This document shows, one piece after another, positions 1 through 12,116 of a stretch of DNA of 64,000 nucleotides; within the stretch, counting starts at the first letter, position 1; each line of letters begins with the position of its first letter. Under the pieces are notes generated by a model that saw only the letters and a list, made by a program, of their open reading frames with translations, had not been told where the DNA came from and did no database searches. This DNA comes from Rhabditoides inermis (Eukaryota; Nematoda; Chromadorea; Rhabditida; Rhabditidae), in NCBI GenBank assembly GCA_963966185.1, contig CAWZYM010000328.1:450501-514500 (forward strand). Direction: 5' to 3'. A program made the position numbers and the translations under genes.

Positions 1-82
1 TGTTCGTGGCGGCTCGTAGCTGTTCGTGGCTGACGTTACAACTCGTAGATGTTCGTGGATTGTGGCTTTCGCAGCTGACAGT
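1..82 (+). repeat. Reference monomer (first complete 82-bp unit)
   Basis: This unit contains 17 C, 27 G, 27 T and 11 A, so it is 54% G+C with strong G-over-C and T-over-A skew. It has eight CpG dinucleotides, at monomer positions 5, 10, 15, 25, 34, 44, 54 and 70. The shared CTCGTAG(C/A)TGTTCGTGG word at 13-29 and 42-58 shows an internal 29-bp duplication. The third TGTTCGTGG, at position 1, is preceded in the array by GCTGACAGT, which looks like a diverged counterpart of GGCTCGTAG. I infer an ancestral trimer of pieces of about 27 bp. AGCT at positions 18-21 is present in nearly every unit. Confidence 0.9.
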
Positions 83-1101
83 TGTTCGTGGCGGCTCGTA
101 GCTGTTTGTGGCTGAAGTTGAAACTCGTAGATATTTGTGGATTGTGACTCTCGCGGCTGACAGTTGTTCGTGGCGGCTCGTAGCTGTTCGTGGCTGACGT
201 TACAACTCGTAGATGTTCGTGGATTGTGGTATTCGCAGCTGATAGTTGTTCGTGGCGGCTCGTAGCTGTTTGTGGCTGAAGTTGAAACTCGTAGATGTTC
301 GTGGATTGTGACTCTCGCAGCTGACAGTTGTTCGTGGCGGCTCGTAGCTGTTCGTGGCTGACGTTACAACTCGTAGATGTTCGTGGGTTGTGGTTCTCGC
401 GGCTGATAGATGTTCGTGGCGGCTCGTGGCTGTTTGTAACTGAAGTTGAAACTCGTAGCTGTTCGTGGATTGTGGCTCTCGCGGCTGACAGTTATTCGTG
501 GCGGCTCGTAGCTGTTCGTGGCTCACGTTACAACTCGTAGATGTTCGTGGATTGTGGTATTCGCAGCTGATAGATGTTTGTGGCGGCTCGTAGCTGTTCG
601 TGGCTGACGTTACAACTCGTAGATATTCGTGGATTGTGGTTTTCGCGGCTGATAGATGTTCGTGGCGGCTCGTAGCTGTTCGTGGATGACGTTGCAACTC
701 GTAGATGTTCGTGGATTGTGGCTCTCGCGGCTGACAGTTGTTCGTGGCGGCTCGTAGCTGTTCGTGGCTGAAGTTGCAACTCGTAGATGTTCGTGGATTG
801 TGGTTCTCGCGGCTGATAGATGTTCGTGGCGGCTCGTGGCTGTTTGTAACTGAAGTTGAAACTCGTAGCTGTTCGTGGATTGTGGCTCTCGCGGCTGACA
901 GTTATTCGTGGCGGCTCGTAGCTGTTCGTGGCTGACGTTACAACTCGTAGATATTCGTGGATTGTGGCTCTCGCGGCTGACAGTTGTTCGTGGTGGCTCG
1001 TAGCTGTTTGTAACTGAAGTTGAAACTCGTAGCTGTTCGTGGATTGTGGCTCTCGCGGCTGACAGTTGTTCGTGGCGGCTCGTAGCTGTTTGTGGCTGAA
1101 G

Positions 1102-3285
1102 TTGAAACTCGTAGATGTTCGTGGATTGTGACTCTCGCGGCTGACAGTTGTGCGTGGCGGATCGTAGCTGTTCGTGGCTCACGTTGCAACTCGTAGATGT
1201 TCGTGGATTGTGGCTCTCGCGGCTGACAGTTGTTCGTGGCGGCTCGTAGCTGTTCGTGGCTGAAGTTGCAACTCGTAGATGTTCGTGGGTTGTGGTTCTC
1301 GCGGCTGATAGATGTTCGTGGCGGCTCGTGGCTGTTTGTAACTGAAGTTGAAACTCGTAGCTGTTCGTGGATTGTGGCTCTCGCGGCTGACAGTTATTCG
1401 TGGCGGCTCGTAGCTGTTCGTGGCTCACGTTACAACTCGTAGATGTTCGTGGGTTGTGGTATTCGCAGCTGATAGATGTTTGTGGCGGCTCGTAGCTGTT
1501 CGTGGCTGACGTTACAACTCGTAGATATTCGTGGATTGTGGTTTTCGCGGCTGATAGATGTTCGTGGCGGCTCGTAGCTGTTCGTGGATGACGTTGCAAC
1601 TCGTAGATGTTCGTGGATTGTGGCTCTCGCGGCTGACAGTTGTTCGTGGCGGCTCGTAGCTGTTCGTGGCTGAAGTTGCAACTCGTAGATGTTCGTGGAT
1701 TGTGGTTCTCGCGGCTGATAGATGTTCGTGGCGGCTCGTGGCTGTTTGTAACTGAAGTTGAAACTCGTAGCTGTTCGTGGATTGTGGCTCTCGCGGCTGA
1801 CAGTTATTCGTGGCGGCTCGTAGCTGTTCGTGGCTGACGTTACAACTCGTAGATATTCGTGGATTGTGGCTCTCGCGGCTGACAGTTGTTCGTGGTGGCT
1901 CGTAGCTGTTTGTAACTGAAGTTGAAACTCGTAGCTGTTCGTGGATTGTGGCTCTCGCGGCTGACAGTAGCTGTTCGTGGCAGACGTAGCAACTCGTAGA
2001 TGTTCGTGGATTGTGGCTTTCGCAGCTGACAGTTGTTCGTGGCGGCTCGTAGCTGTTCGTGGCTGACGTTGCAACTCGTAAATGCTCGTGGATTGTGGCT
2101 CTCGCGGCTGACTTCTTCGTGGCGGCTCGTAGCTGTTCGTGGCTGACGTTACAACTCGTAGATGTTCGTGTATTGTGGTTTTCGTGGCTGATAGATGTTC
2201 GTGGCGGCTCGTAGCTGTTCCTGGCTCACGTTGCAACTCGTAGATGTTCGTGGATTGTGGCTCTCGCGGCTGACAGTTGTTCGTGGCGGCTCGTAGCTGT
2301 TTGTGGCTGAAGTTGAAACTCGTAGATGTTCGTGGATTGTGACTCTCGCGGCTGACAGTTGTTCGTGGCGGCTCGTAGCTGTTTGTGGCTCACGTTGCAA
2401 CTCGTAGATGTTCGTGGATTGTGGCTCTCGCGGCTGACAGTTGTTCGTGGCGGCTCGTAGCTGTTCGTGGCTGACGTTACAACTCGTAGATGTTCGTGGA
2501 TTGTGGTTTTTGCGGCTGATAGATGTTCGTGGCGGCTCGTAGCTGTTTGTGGCTGAAGTTGAAACTCGTAGATGTTCGTGGATTGTGACTCTCGCGGCTG
2601 ACAGTTGTTCGTGGCGGCTCGTAGCTGTTCGTGACTCACGTTGCAACTCGTAGATGTTCGTGGATTGTGGCTCTCGCGGCTGACAGTTGTTCGTGGCGGC
2701 TCGTAACTGTTTGTGGCTGAAGTTGAAACTCGTAGATGTTTGTGGATTGTGACTCTCGCGGCTGACAGTTGTTCGTGGCGGCTCGTAGCTGTTCGTGGCT
2801 CACGTTGCAACTCGTAGATGTTCGTGGATTGTGGCTCTCGCGGCTGACAGTTGTTCGTGGCGGCTCGTAGCTGTTCGTGGCTGACGTTACAACTCGTAGA
2901 TATTCGTGGATTGTGGTTTTCGCGGCTGATAGATGTTCGTGGCGGCTCGTAGCTGTTCGTGGCTGACGTTGCAACTCGTAGATGTTCGTGGATTGTGGCT
3001 CTCGCGGCTGACAGTTGTTCGTGGCGGCTCGTAGCTGTTTGTGGCTGAAGTTGAAACTCGTAGATGTTCGTGGATTGTGACTCTCGCAGCTGACAGTTGT
3101 TCGTGGCGGCTCGTAGCTGTTCGTGGCTGACGTTACAACTAGTAGATGTTCGTGGATTGTGGTTTTCGTGGCTGATAGATGTTCGTGGCGGCTCGTAGCT
3201 GTTCGTGGCTGACGTTACAACTCGTAGATGTTCGTGGATTGTGGCTTTCGCAGCTGACAGTTGTTCGTGGCGGCTCGTAGCTGTT
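1102..3285 (+). repeat. Segment paralogous to 7,897-10,080 (offset 6,795)
   Basis: The order of monomer variants is the same as at 7,897-10,080, including one 65-bp short unit (GACAGT at 1,963 and 8,758) and one 80-bp unit. Upstream, 328-935 matches 7,287-7,894 at an offset of 6,959. The 164-bp step means the first copy holds two extra monomers between about 936 and 1,102. Downstream the copies part at 3,286 versus 10,081. The 13.4-kb HOR therefore contains two related halves. Confidence 0.85.
1963..1992 (+). repeat. 65-bp short monomer marker (first of 12 on +)
   Basis: Here GACAGT runs straight into AGCTGTTCGTGG, skipping 17 bp of the normal unit, and is followed by the private word GGCAGACGTAGC. 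The same junction starts at 1,963, 4,895, 8,758, 10,951, 13,065, 15,307, 18,239, 22,154, 24,347, 54,844, 58,195 and 61,127. Its reverse complement is in block B near 31,046-31,072 and 37,789-37,803. The spacing 2,932 occurs three times (1,963 to 4,895, 15,307 to 18,239, 58,195 to 61,127), which makes it a convenient ruler for the HOR. Confidence 0.9.
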
Positions 3286-5414
3286 TGTGGCTGAAGTTGA
3301 AACTCGTAGATATTTGTGGATTGTGACTCTCGCGGCTGACAGTTGTTCGTGGCGGCTCGTAGCTGTTCGTGGCTGACGTTACAACTCGTAGATGTTCGTG
3401 GATTGTGGTATTCGCAGCTGATAGATGTTTGTGGCGGCTCGTAGCTGTTCGTGGCTGACGTTACAACTCGTAGATATTCGTGGATTGTGGTTTTCGCGGC
3501 TGATAGATGTTCGTGGCGGCTCGTAGCTGTTCGTGGATGACGTTGCAACTCGTAGATGTTCGTGGATTGTGGCTCTCGCGGCTGACAGTTGTTCGTGGCG
3601 GCTCGTAGCTGTTTGTGGCTGAAGTTGAAACTCGTAGATGTTCGTGGATTGTGACTCTCGCGGCTGACAGTTGTGCGTGGCGGCTCGTAGCTGTTCGTGG
3701 CTCACGTTGCAACTCGTAGATGTTCGTGGATTGTGGCTCTCGCGGCTGACAGTTGTTCGTGGCGGCTCGTAGCTGTTCGTGGCTGAAGTTGCAACTCGTA
3801 GATGTTCGTGGATTGTGACTCTCGCGGCTGACAGTTGTGCGTGGCGGCTCGTAGCTGTTCGTGGCTCACGTTGCAACTCGTAGATGTTCGTGGATTGTGG
3901 CTCTCGCGGCTGACAGTTGTTCGTGGCGGCTCGTAGCTGTTCGTGGCTGAAGTTGCAACTCGTAGATGTTCGTGGGTTGTGGTTCTCGCGGCTGATAGAT
4001 GTTCGTGGCGGCTCGTAGCTGTTCGTGGCTGACGTTTCAACTCGTAGATGTTCGTGTATTGTGGTTTTCGTGGCTGATAGATGTTCGTGGCGGCTCGTAG
4101 CTGTTCGTGGCTGACGTTACAACTCGTAGATTTTCGTGGATTGTGACTCTCGCGGCTGACAGTTGTTCGTTGCGGCTCGTAGCTGTTCGTGGCTGACGTT
4201 CAACTCGTAGATGTTCGTGGATTGTGGTATTCGCAGCTGATAGATGTTCGTGGCGGCTCGTAGCTGTTCGTGGCTGACGTTACAACTCGTAGATATTCGT
4301 GGATTGTGGTTTTCGCGGCTGATAGATGTTCGTGGCGGCTCGTAGCTGTTCGTGGCTGACGTTGCAACTCGTAGATGTTCGTGGATTGTGGCTCTCGCGG
4401 CTGACAGTTGTTCGTGGCGGCTCGTAGCTGTTTGTGGCTGAAGTTGAAACTCGTAGATGTTCGTGGATTGTGACTCTCGCGGCTGACAGTTGTTCGTGGC
4501 GGCTCGTAGCTGTTCGTGACTCACGTTGCAACTCGTAGATGTTCGTGGATTGTGGCTCTCGCGGCTGACAGTTGTTCGTGGCGGCTCGTAGCTGTTTGTG
4601 GCTGAAGTTGAAACTCGTAGATGTTTGTGGATTGTGAGTCTCGCGGCTGACAGTTGTTCGTGGCGGCTCGTAGCTGTTCGTGGCTGACGTTACAACTAGT
4701 AGATGTTCGTGGATTGTGGTTTTCGTGGCTGATAGATGTTCGTGGCGGCTCGTAGCTGTTCGTGGCTGACGTTACAACTCGTAGATATTCGTGGATTGTG
4801 GCTCTCGCGGCTGACAGTTGTTCGTGGTGGCTCGTAGCTGTTTGTAACTGAAGTTGAAACTCGTAGCTGTTCGTGGATTGTGGCTCTCGCGGCTGACAGT
4901 AGCTGTTCGTGGCAGACGTAGCAACTCGTAGATGTTCGTGGATTGTGGCTTTCGCAGCTGACAGTTGTTCGTGGCGGCTCGTAGCTGTTCGTGGCTGACG
5001 TTGCAACTCGTAAATGCTCGTGGATTGTGGCTCTCGCGGCTGACTTCTTCGTGGCGGCTCGTAGCTGTTCGTGGCTGACGTTACAATTCGTAGATGTTCG
5101 TGTATTGTGGTTTTCGTGGCTGATAGATGTTCGTGGCGGCTCGTAGCTGTTCCTGGCTCACGTTGCAACTCGTAGATGTTCGTGGATTGTGGCTCTCGCG
5201 GCTGACAGTTGTTCGTGGCGGCTCGTAGATGTTTGTGGCTGAAGTTGAAACTTGTAGATGTTCGTGGATTGTGACTCTCGCGGCTGACAGTTGTTCGTGG
5301 ATGCTCGTAGCTGTTCGTGGCTCACGTTGCAACTCGTAGATGTTCGTGGATTGTGGCTCTCGCGGCTGACAGTTGTTCGTGGCGGCTCGTAGCTGTTCGT
5401 GGCTGACGTTACAA

Positions 5415-5442
5415 CTCGTAGATGTTCGTGGACATCTACGAG
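5415..5442. repeat. Micro-inversion hairpin inside the array
   Basis: CTCGTAGATG at 5,415-5,424 is followed by an 8-base spacer and then CATCTACGAG at 5,433-5,442, its perfect reverse complement. The array then resumes with AACTCGTAGATG at 5,443. In copy 2 the corresponding place continues normally, and 18,777-18,920 (144 bp) is absent from copy 1, replaced by the 10 inverted bases. Copy 3 (around 61,665) is also intact, so the event is private to copy 1. The pattern is that of a template switch with deletion; the mechanism is inference. Confidence 0.88.
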
Positions 5443-7286
5443 AACTCGTAGATGTTCGTGGATTGTGGCTCTCGCGGCTGACAGTTGTTCGTGGCGGCTC
5501 GTAGCTGTTTGTGGCTGAAGTTGGAACTCGTAGATGTTTGTGGATTGTGACTCTCGCGGCTGACAGTTGTTCGTAGCGGCTCGTAGCTGTTCGTGGCTCA
5601 CGTTGCAACTCGTAGATGTTCGTGGATTGTGGCTCTCGCGGCTGACAGTTGTTCGTGGCGGCTCGTAGCTGTTCGTGGCTGACGTTACAACTCGTAGATA
5701 TTCGTGGATTGTGGTTTTCGCGGCTGATAGATGTTCGTGGCGGCTCGTAGCTGTTCGTGGCTGACGTTGCAACTCGTAGATGTTCGTGGATTGTGGCTCT
5801 CGCGGCTGACAGTTGTTCGTGGCGGCTCGTAGCTGTTTGTGGCTGAAGTTGAAACTCGTAGATGTTCGTGGATTGTGACTCTCGCGGCTGACAGTTGTTC
5901 GTGGCGGCTCGTAGCTGTTCGTGGCTGACGTTTTAACTAGTAGATGTTCGTGGATTGTGGTTTTCGTGGCTGATAGATGTTCGTGGCGGCTCGTAGCTGT
6001 TCGTGGCTGACGTTACAACTCGTAGATGTTCGTGGATTGTGGCATTCGCAGCTGACAGTTGTTCGTGGCGGCTCGTAGCTGTTCGTGGCTGACGTTGCAA
6101 CTCGTAGATGCTCGTGGATTCTGGCTCTCGCGGCTGACTTCTCCGTGGCGGCTCGTAGCTGTTCGTGGCTGACGTTTCAACTCGTAGATGTTCGTGTATT
6201 GTGGTTTTCGTGGCTGATAGATGTTCGTGGCGGCTCGTAGCTGTTCGTGGCTGACGTTACAACTCGTAGATTTTCGTGGATTGTGACTCTCGCGGCTGAC
6301 AGTTGTTCGTTGCGGCTCGTAGCTGTTCGTGGCTGACGTTACAACTAGTAGATGTTCGTGGATTGTGGTTTTCGTGGCTGATAGATGTTCGTGGCGGCTC
6401 GTAGCTGTTCGTGGCTCACGTTGCAACTCGTAGATGTTCGTGGATTGTGGCTCTCGCGGCTGACAGTTGTTCGTGGCGGCTCGTAGCTGTTTGTGGCTGA
6501 AGTTGAAACTCGTAGATGTTCGTGGATTGTGACTCTCGCGGCTGACAGTTGTTCGTGGCGGCTCGTAGCTGTTCGTGGCTCACGTTGCAACTCGTAGATG
6601 TTCGTGGATTGTGGCTCTCGCGGCTGACAGTTGTTCGTGGCGGCTCGTAGCTGTTCGTGACTCACGTTGCAACTCGTAGATGTTCGTGGATTGTGGCTCT
6701 CGCGGCTGACAGTTGTTCGTGGCGGCTCGTAGCTGTTTGTGGCTGAAGTTGAAACTCGTAGATATTTGTGGATTGTGACTCTCGCGGCTGACAGTTGTTC
6801 GTGGCGGCTCGTAGCTGTTCGTGGCTGACGTTACAACTCGTAGATGTTCGTGGATTGTGGTATTCGCAGCTGATAGATGTTTGTGGCGGCTCGTAGCTGT
6901 TCGTGGCTGACGTTACAACTCGTAGATATTCGTGGATTGTGGTTTTCGCGGCTGATAGATGTTCGTGGCGGCTCGTAGCTGTTCGTGGCTGACGTTGCAA
7001 CTCGTAGATGTTCGTGGATTGTGGCTCTCGCGGCTGACAGTTGTTCGTGGCGGCTCGTAGCTGTTTGTGGATGACGTTGCAACTCGTAGATGTTCGTGGA
7101 TTGTGACTCTCGCGGCTGACAGTTGTGCGTGGCGGCTCGTAGCTGTTCGTGGCTCACGTTGCAACTCGTAGATGTTCGTGGATTGTGGCTCTCGCGGCTG
7201 ACAGTTGTGCGTGGCGGCTCGTAGCTGTTCGTGGCTCACGTTGCAACTCGTAGATGTTCGTGGATTGTGGCTCTCGCGGCTGACAG

Positions 7287-10200
7287 TTGTTCGTGGCGGC
7301 TCGTAGCTGTTCGTGGCTGAAGTTGCAACTCGTAGATGTTCGTGGGTTGTGGTTCTCGCGGCTGATAGATGTTCGTGGCGGCTCGTGGCTGTTTGTAACT
7401 GAAGTTGAAACTCGTAGCTGTTCGTGGATTGTGGCTCTCGCGGCTGACAGTTATTCGTGGCGGCTCGTAGCTGTTCGTGGCTCACGTTACAACTCGTAGA
7501 TGTTCGTGGATTGTGGTATTCGCAGCTGATAGATGTTTGTGGCGGCTCGTAGCTGTTCGTGGCTGACGTTACAACTCGTAGATATTCGTGGATTGTGGTT
7601 TTCGCGGCTGATAGATGTTCGTGGCGGCTCGTAGCTGTTCGTGGATGACGTTGCAACTCGTAGATGTTCGTGGATTGTGGCTCTCGCGGCTGACAGTTGT
7701 TCGTGGCGGCTCGTAGCTGTTCGTGGCTGAAGTTGCAACTCGTAGATGTTCGTGGATTGTGGTTCTCGCGGCTGATAGATGTTCGTGGCGGCTCGTGGCT
7801 GTTTGTAACTGAAGTTGAAACTCGTAGCTGTTCGTGGATTGTGGCTCTCGCGGCTGACAGTTATTCGTGGCGGCTCGTAGCTGTTCGTGGCTGACGTTAC
7901 AACTCGTAGATATTCGTGGATTGTGACTCTCGCGGCTGACAGTTGTGCGTGGCGGATCGTAGCTGTTCGTGGCTCACGTTGCAACTCGTAGATGTTCGTG
8001 GATTGTGGCTCTCGCGGCTGACAGTTGTTCGTGGCGGCTCGTAGCTGTTCGTGGCTGAAGTTGCAACTCGTAGATGTTCGTGGGTTGTGGTTCTCGCGGC
8101 TGATAGATGTTCGTGGCGGCTCGTGGCTGTTTGTAACTGAAGTTGAAACTCGTAGCTGTTCGTGGATTGTGGCTCTCGCGGCTGACAGTTATTCGTGGCG
8201 GCTCGTAGCTGTTCGTGGCTCACGTTACAACTCGTAGATGTTCGTGGATTGTGGTATTCGCAGCTGATAGATGTTTGTGGCGGCTCGTAGCTGTTCGTGG
8301 CTGACGTTACAACTCGTAGATATTCGTGGATTGTGGTTTTCGCGGCTGATAGATGTTCGTGGCGGCTCGTAGCTGTTCGTGGATGACGTTGCAACTCGTA
8401 GATGTTCGTGGATTGTGGCTCTCGCGGCTGACAGTTGTTCGTGGCGGCTCGTAGCTGTTCGTGGCTGAAGTTGCAACTCGTAGATGTTCGTGGATTGTGG
8501 TTCTCGCGGCTGATAGATGTTCGTGGCGGCTCGTGGCTGTTTGTAACTGAAGTTGAAACTCGTAGCTGTTCGTGGATTGTGGCTCTCGCGGCTGACAGTT
8601 ATTCGTGGCGGCTCGTAGCTGTTCGTGGCTGACGTTACAACTCGTAGATATTCGTGGATTGTGGCTCTCGCGGCTGACAGTTGTTCGTGGTGGCTCGTAG
8701 CTGTTTGTAACTGAAGTTGAAACTCGTAGCTGTTCGTGGATTGTGGCTCTCGCGGCTGACAGTAGCTGTTCGTGGCAGACGTAGCAACTCGTAGATGTTC
8801 GTGGATTGTGGCTTTCGCAGCTGACAGTTGTTCGTGGCGGCTCGTAGCTGTTCGTGGCTGACGTTGCAACTCGTAAATGCTCGTGGATTGTGGCTCTCGC
8901 GGCTGACTTCTTCGTGGCGGCTCGTAGCTGTTCGTGGCTGACGTTACAACTCGTAGATGTTCGTGTATTGTGGTTTTCGTGGCTGATAGATGTTCGTGGC
9001 GGCTCGTAGCTGTTCCTGGCTCACGTTGCAACTCGTAGATGTTCGTGGATTGTGGCTCTCGCGGCTGACAGTTGTTCGTGGCGGCTCGTAGCTGTTTGTG
9101 GCTGAAGTTGAAACTCGTAGATGTTCGTGGATTGTGACTCTCGCGGCTGACAGTTGTTCGTGGCGGCTCGTAGCTGTTTGTGGCTCACGTTGCAACTCGT
9201 AGATGTTCGTGGGTTGTGGCTCTCGCGGCTGACAGTTGTTCGTGGCGGCTCGTAGCTGTTCGTGGCTGACGTTACAACTCGTAGATGTTCGTGGATTGTG
9301 GTTTTTGCGGCTGATAGATGTTCGTGGCGGCTCGTAGCTGTTTGTGGCTGAAGTTGAAACTCGTAGATGTTCGTGGATTGTGACTCTCGCGGCTGACAGT
9401 TGTTCGTGGCGGCTCGTAGCTGTTCGTGACTCACGTTGCAACTCGTAGATGTTCGTGGATTGTGGCTCTCGCGGCTGACAGTTGTTCGTGGCGGCTCGTA
9501 ACTGTTTGTGGCTGAAGTTGAAACTCGTAGATGTTTGTGGATTGTGACTCTCGCGGCTGACAGTTGTTCGTGGCGGCTCGTAGCTGTTCGTGGCTCACGT
9601 TGCAACTCGTAGATGTTCGTGGATTGTGGCTCTCGCGGCTGACAGTTGTTCGTGGCGGCTCGTAGCTGTTCGTGGCTGACGTTACAACTCGTAGATATTC
9701 GTGGATTGTGGTTTTCGCGGCTGATAGATGTTCGTGGCGGCTCGTAGCTGTTCGTGGCTGACGTTGCAACTCGTAGATGTTCGTGGATTGTGGCTCTCGC
9801 GGCTGACAGTTGTTCGTGGCGGCTCGTAGCTGTTTGTGGCTGAAGTTGAAACTCGTAGATGTTCGTGGATTGTGACTCTCGCAGCTGACAGTTGTTCGTG
9901 GCGGCTCGTAGCTGTTCGTGGCTGACGTTACAACTAGTAGATGTTCGTGGATTGTGGTTTTCGTGGCTGATAGATGTTCGTGGCGGCTCGTAGCTGTTCG
10001 TGGCTGACGTTACAACTCGTAGATGTTCGTGGATTGTGGCTTTCGCAGCTGACAGTTGTTCGTGGCGGCTCGTAGCTGTTCGTGGCTGACGTTGCAACTC
10101 GTAGATGCTCGTGGATTCTGGCTCTTGCGGCTGACTTCTTCGTGGCGGCTCGTAGCTGTTCGTGGCTGACGTTTCAACTCGTAGATGTTCGTGTATTGTG

Positions 10201-11650
10201 GTTTTCGTGGCTGATAGATGTTCGTGGCGGCTCGTAGCTGTTCGTGGCTGACGTTACAACTCGTAGATTTTCGTGGATTGTGACTCTCGCGGCTGACAGT
10301 TGTTCGTTGCGGCTCGTAGCTGTTTGTGGCTGAAGTTGAAACTCGTAGATGTTCGTGGATTGTGGTTCTCGCGGCTGATAGATGTTCGTGGCGGCTCGTG
10401 GCTGTTTGTAACTGAAGTTGAAACTCGTAGCTGTTCGTGGATTGTGGCTCTCGCGGCTGACAGTTGTTCGTGGCGGCTCGTAGCTGTTTGTGGCTGAAGT
10501 TGAAACTCGTAGATGTTCGTGGATTGTGACTCTCGCGGCTGACAGTTGTTTGTGGCGGCTCGTAGCTGTTCGTGGCTCACGTTGCAACTCGTAGATGTTC
10601 GTGGATTGTGGTTCTCGCGGCTGACAGTTGTTCGTGGCGGCTCGTAGCTGTTCGTGGCTGAAGTTGCAACTCGTAGATGTTCGTGGATTGTGGTTCTCGC
10701 GGCTGATAGATGTTTGTGGCGGCTCGTGGCTGTTTGTAACTGAAGTTGAAACTCGTAGCTGTTCGTGGATTGTGGCTCTCGCGGCTGACAGTTATTCGTG
10801 GCGGCTCGTAGCTGTTCGTGGCTGATGTTACAACTCGTAGATATTCGTGGATTGTGGCTCTCGCGGCTGACAGTTGTTCGTGGTGGCTCGTAGCTGTTTG
10901 TAACTGAAGTTGAAACTCGTAGCTGTTCGTGGATTGTGGCTCTCGCGGCTGACAGTAGCTGTTCGTGGCAGACGTAGCAACTCGTAGATGTTCGTGGATT
11001 GTGGCTTTCGCAGCTGACAGTTGTTCGTGGCGGCTCGTAGCTGTTCGCGGCTGACGTTGCAACTCGTAAATGCTCGTGGATTGTGGCTCTCGCGGCTGAC
11101 TTCTTCGTGGCGGCTCGTAGCTGTTCGTGGCTGACGTTACAACTCGTAGATGTTCGTGTATTGTGGTTTTCGTGGCTGATAGATGTTCGTGGCGGCTCGT
11201 AGCTGTTCCTGGCTCACGTTGCAACTCGTAGATGTTCGTGGATTGTGGCTCTCGCGGCTGACAGTTGTTCGTGGCGGCTCGTAGCTGTTTGTGGCTGAAG
11301 TTGAAACTCGTAGATGTTCGTGGATTGTGACTCTCGCGGCTGACAGTTGTTCGTGGCGGCTCGTAGCTGTTCGTGGCTCACGTTGCAACTCGTAGATGTT
11401 CGTGGATTGTGGCTCTCGCGGCTGACAGTTGTTCGTGGCGGCTCGTAGCTGTTCGTGGCTGACGTTACAACTCGTAGATGTTCGTGGATTGTGGTTTTTG
11501 CGGCTGATAGATATTCGTGGCGGCTCGTAGCTGTTTGTGGCTGAAGTTGAAACTCGTAGTTGTTCGTGGATTGTGACTCTCGCGGCTGACAGTTGTTCGT
11601 GGCGGCTCGTAGCTGTTCGTGACTCACGTTGCAACTCGTAGATGTTCGTG
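7287..11650 (+). repeat. 13.4-kb HOR, right part, copy 1
   Basis: Collinear with 20,683 to about 25,046 at a constant offset of 13,396, with only scattered substitutions seen by eye (for example GTGGGTTGTGG at about 9,208 against GTGGATTGTGG in copy 2). The step from 13,478 to 13,396 just upstream equals one 82-bp monomer, so copy 2 has one unit fewer near 20,480. Collinearity fails soon after 11,655, where copy 1 also carries a one-base deletion (ATTGTGCTC). Confidence 0.88.
10080..11286 (+). repeat. Local duplication, left copy (offset 2,114)
   Basis: Matches 12,194-13,400 at an offset of 2,114. Landmarks in common are the GATTCTGGCTC unit, the TTCGTTGCGG substitution (about 10,304 and 12,418), the TCGCGGCTGACG variant (about 11,046) and a 65-bp short unit. 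The copies part at 11,287 versus 13,401. Just upstream the right copy has four extra bases (GACGTTCGTTAC at about 12,117), so the duplication probably extends further left with an offset of 2,110. Confidence 0.8.
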
Positions 11651-12116
11651 GATTGTGCTCTCGCGGCTGACAGTTGTTCGTGGCGGCTCGTAACTGTTTG
11701 TGGCTGAAGTTGAAACTCGTAGATGTTTGTGGATTGTGACTCTCGCGGCTGACAGTTGTTCGTGGCGGCTCGTAGCTGTTCGTGGCTGACGTTACAACTC
11801 GTAGATATTCGTGGATTGTGGTTTTCGCGGCTGATAGATGTTCGTGGCGGCTCGTAGCTGTTCGTGGCTGACGTTGCAACTCGTAGATGTTCGTGGATTG
11901 TGGCTCTCGCGGCTGACAGTTGTTCATGGCGGCTCGTAGCTGTTTGTGGCTGAAGTTGAAACTCGTAGATGTTCGTGGATTGTGACTCTCGCGGCTGACA
12001 GTTGTTCGTGGCGGCTCGTAGCTGTTCGTGGCTGACGTTACAACTAGTAGATGTTCGTGGATTGTGGTTTTCGTGGCTGATAGATGTTCGTGGCGGCTCG
12101 TAGCTGTTCGTGGCTG

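Larger units (their letters stand above)
1856..6170 (+). repeat. 13.4-kb HOR, left part, copy 1
   Basis: Collinear with 15,200-19,648 and with 58,088-62,536. The offset to copy 2 is 13,344 up to base 5,432 and 13,478 from base 5,443, because copy 1 lost 144 bp and gained 10 bp at 5,433. Copy 1 is the outlier of the three: at 5,297 it reads GTGGATG where both other copies read GTGAATG. Copies 1 and 3 stay collinear past 6,170, whereas copy 2 jumps there to a different monomer variant (TGACGTTTC replaced by TCACGTTGC). Confidence 0.9.

Noticed and set aside
738..935. Recurrent 65-71-codon + strand frames starting MFVAARSCSW
   Set aside because: They appear wherever a particular order of three monomer variants occurs and end at a satellite-derived stop. 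The Cys/Trp-rich look comes from TGTTCGTGG-type words, not from a conserved peptide.
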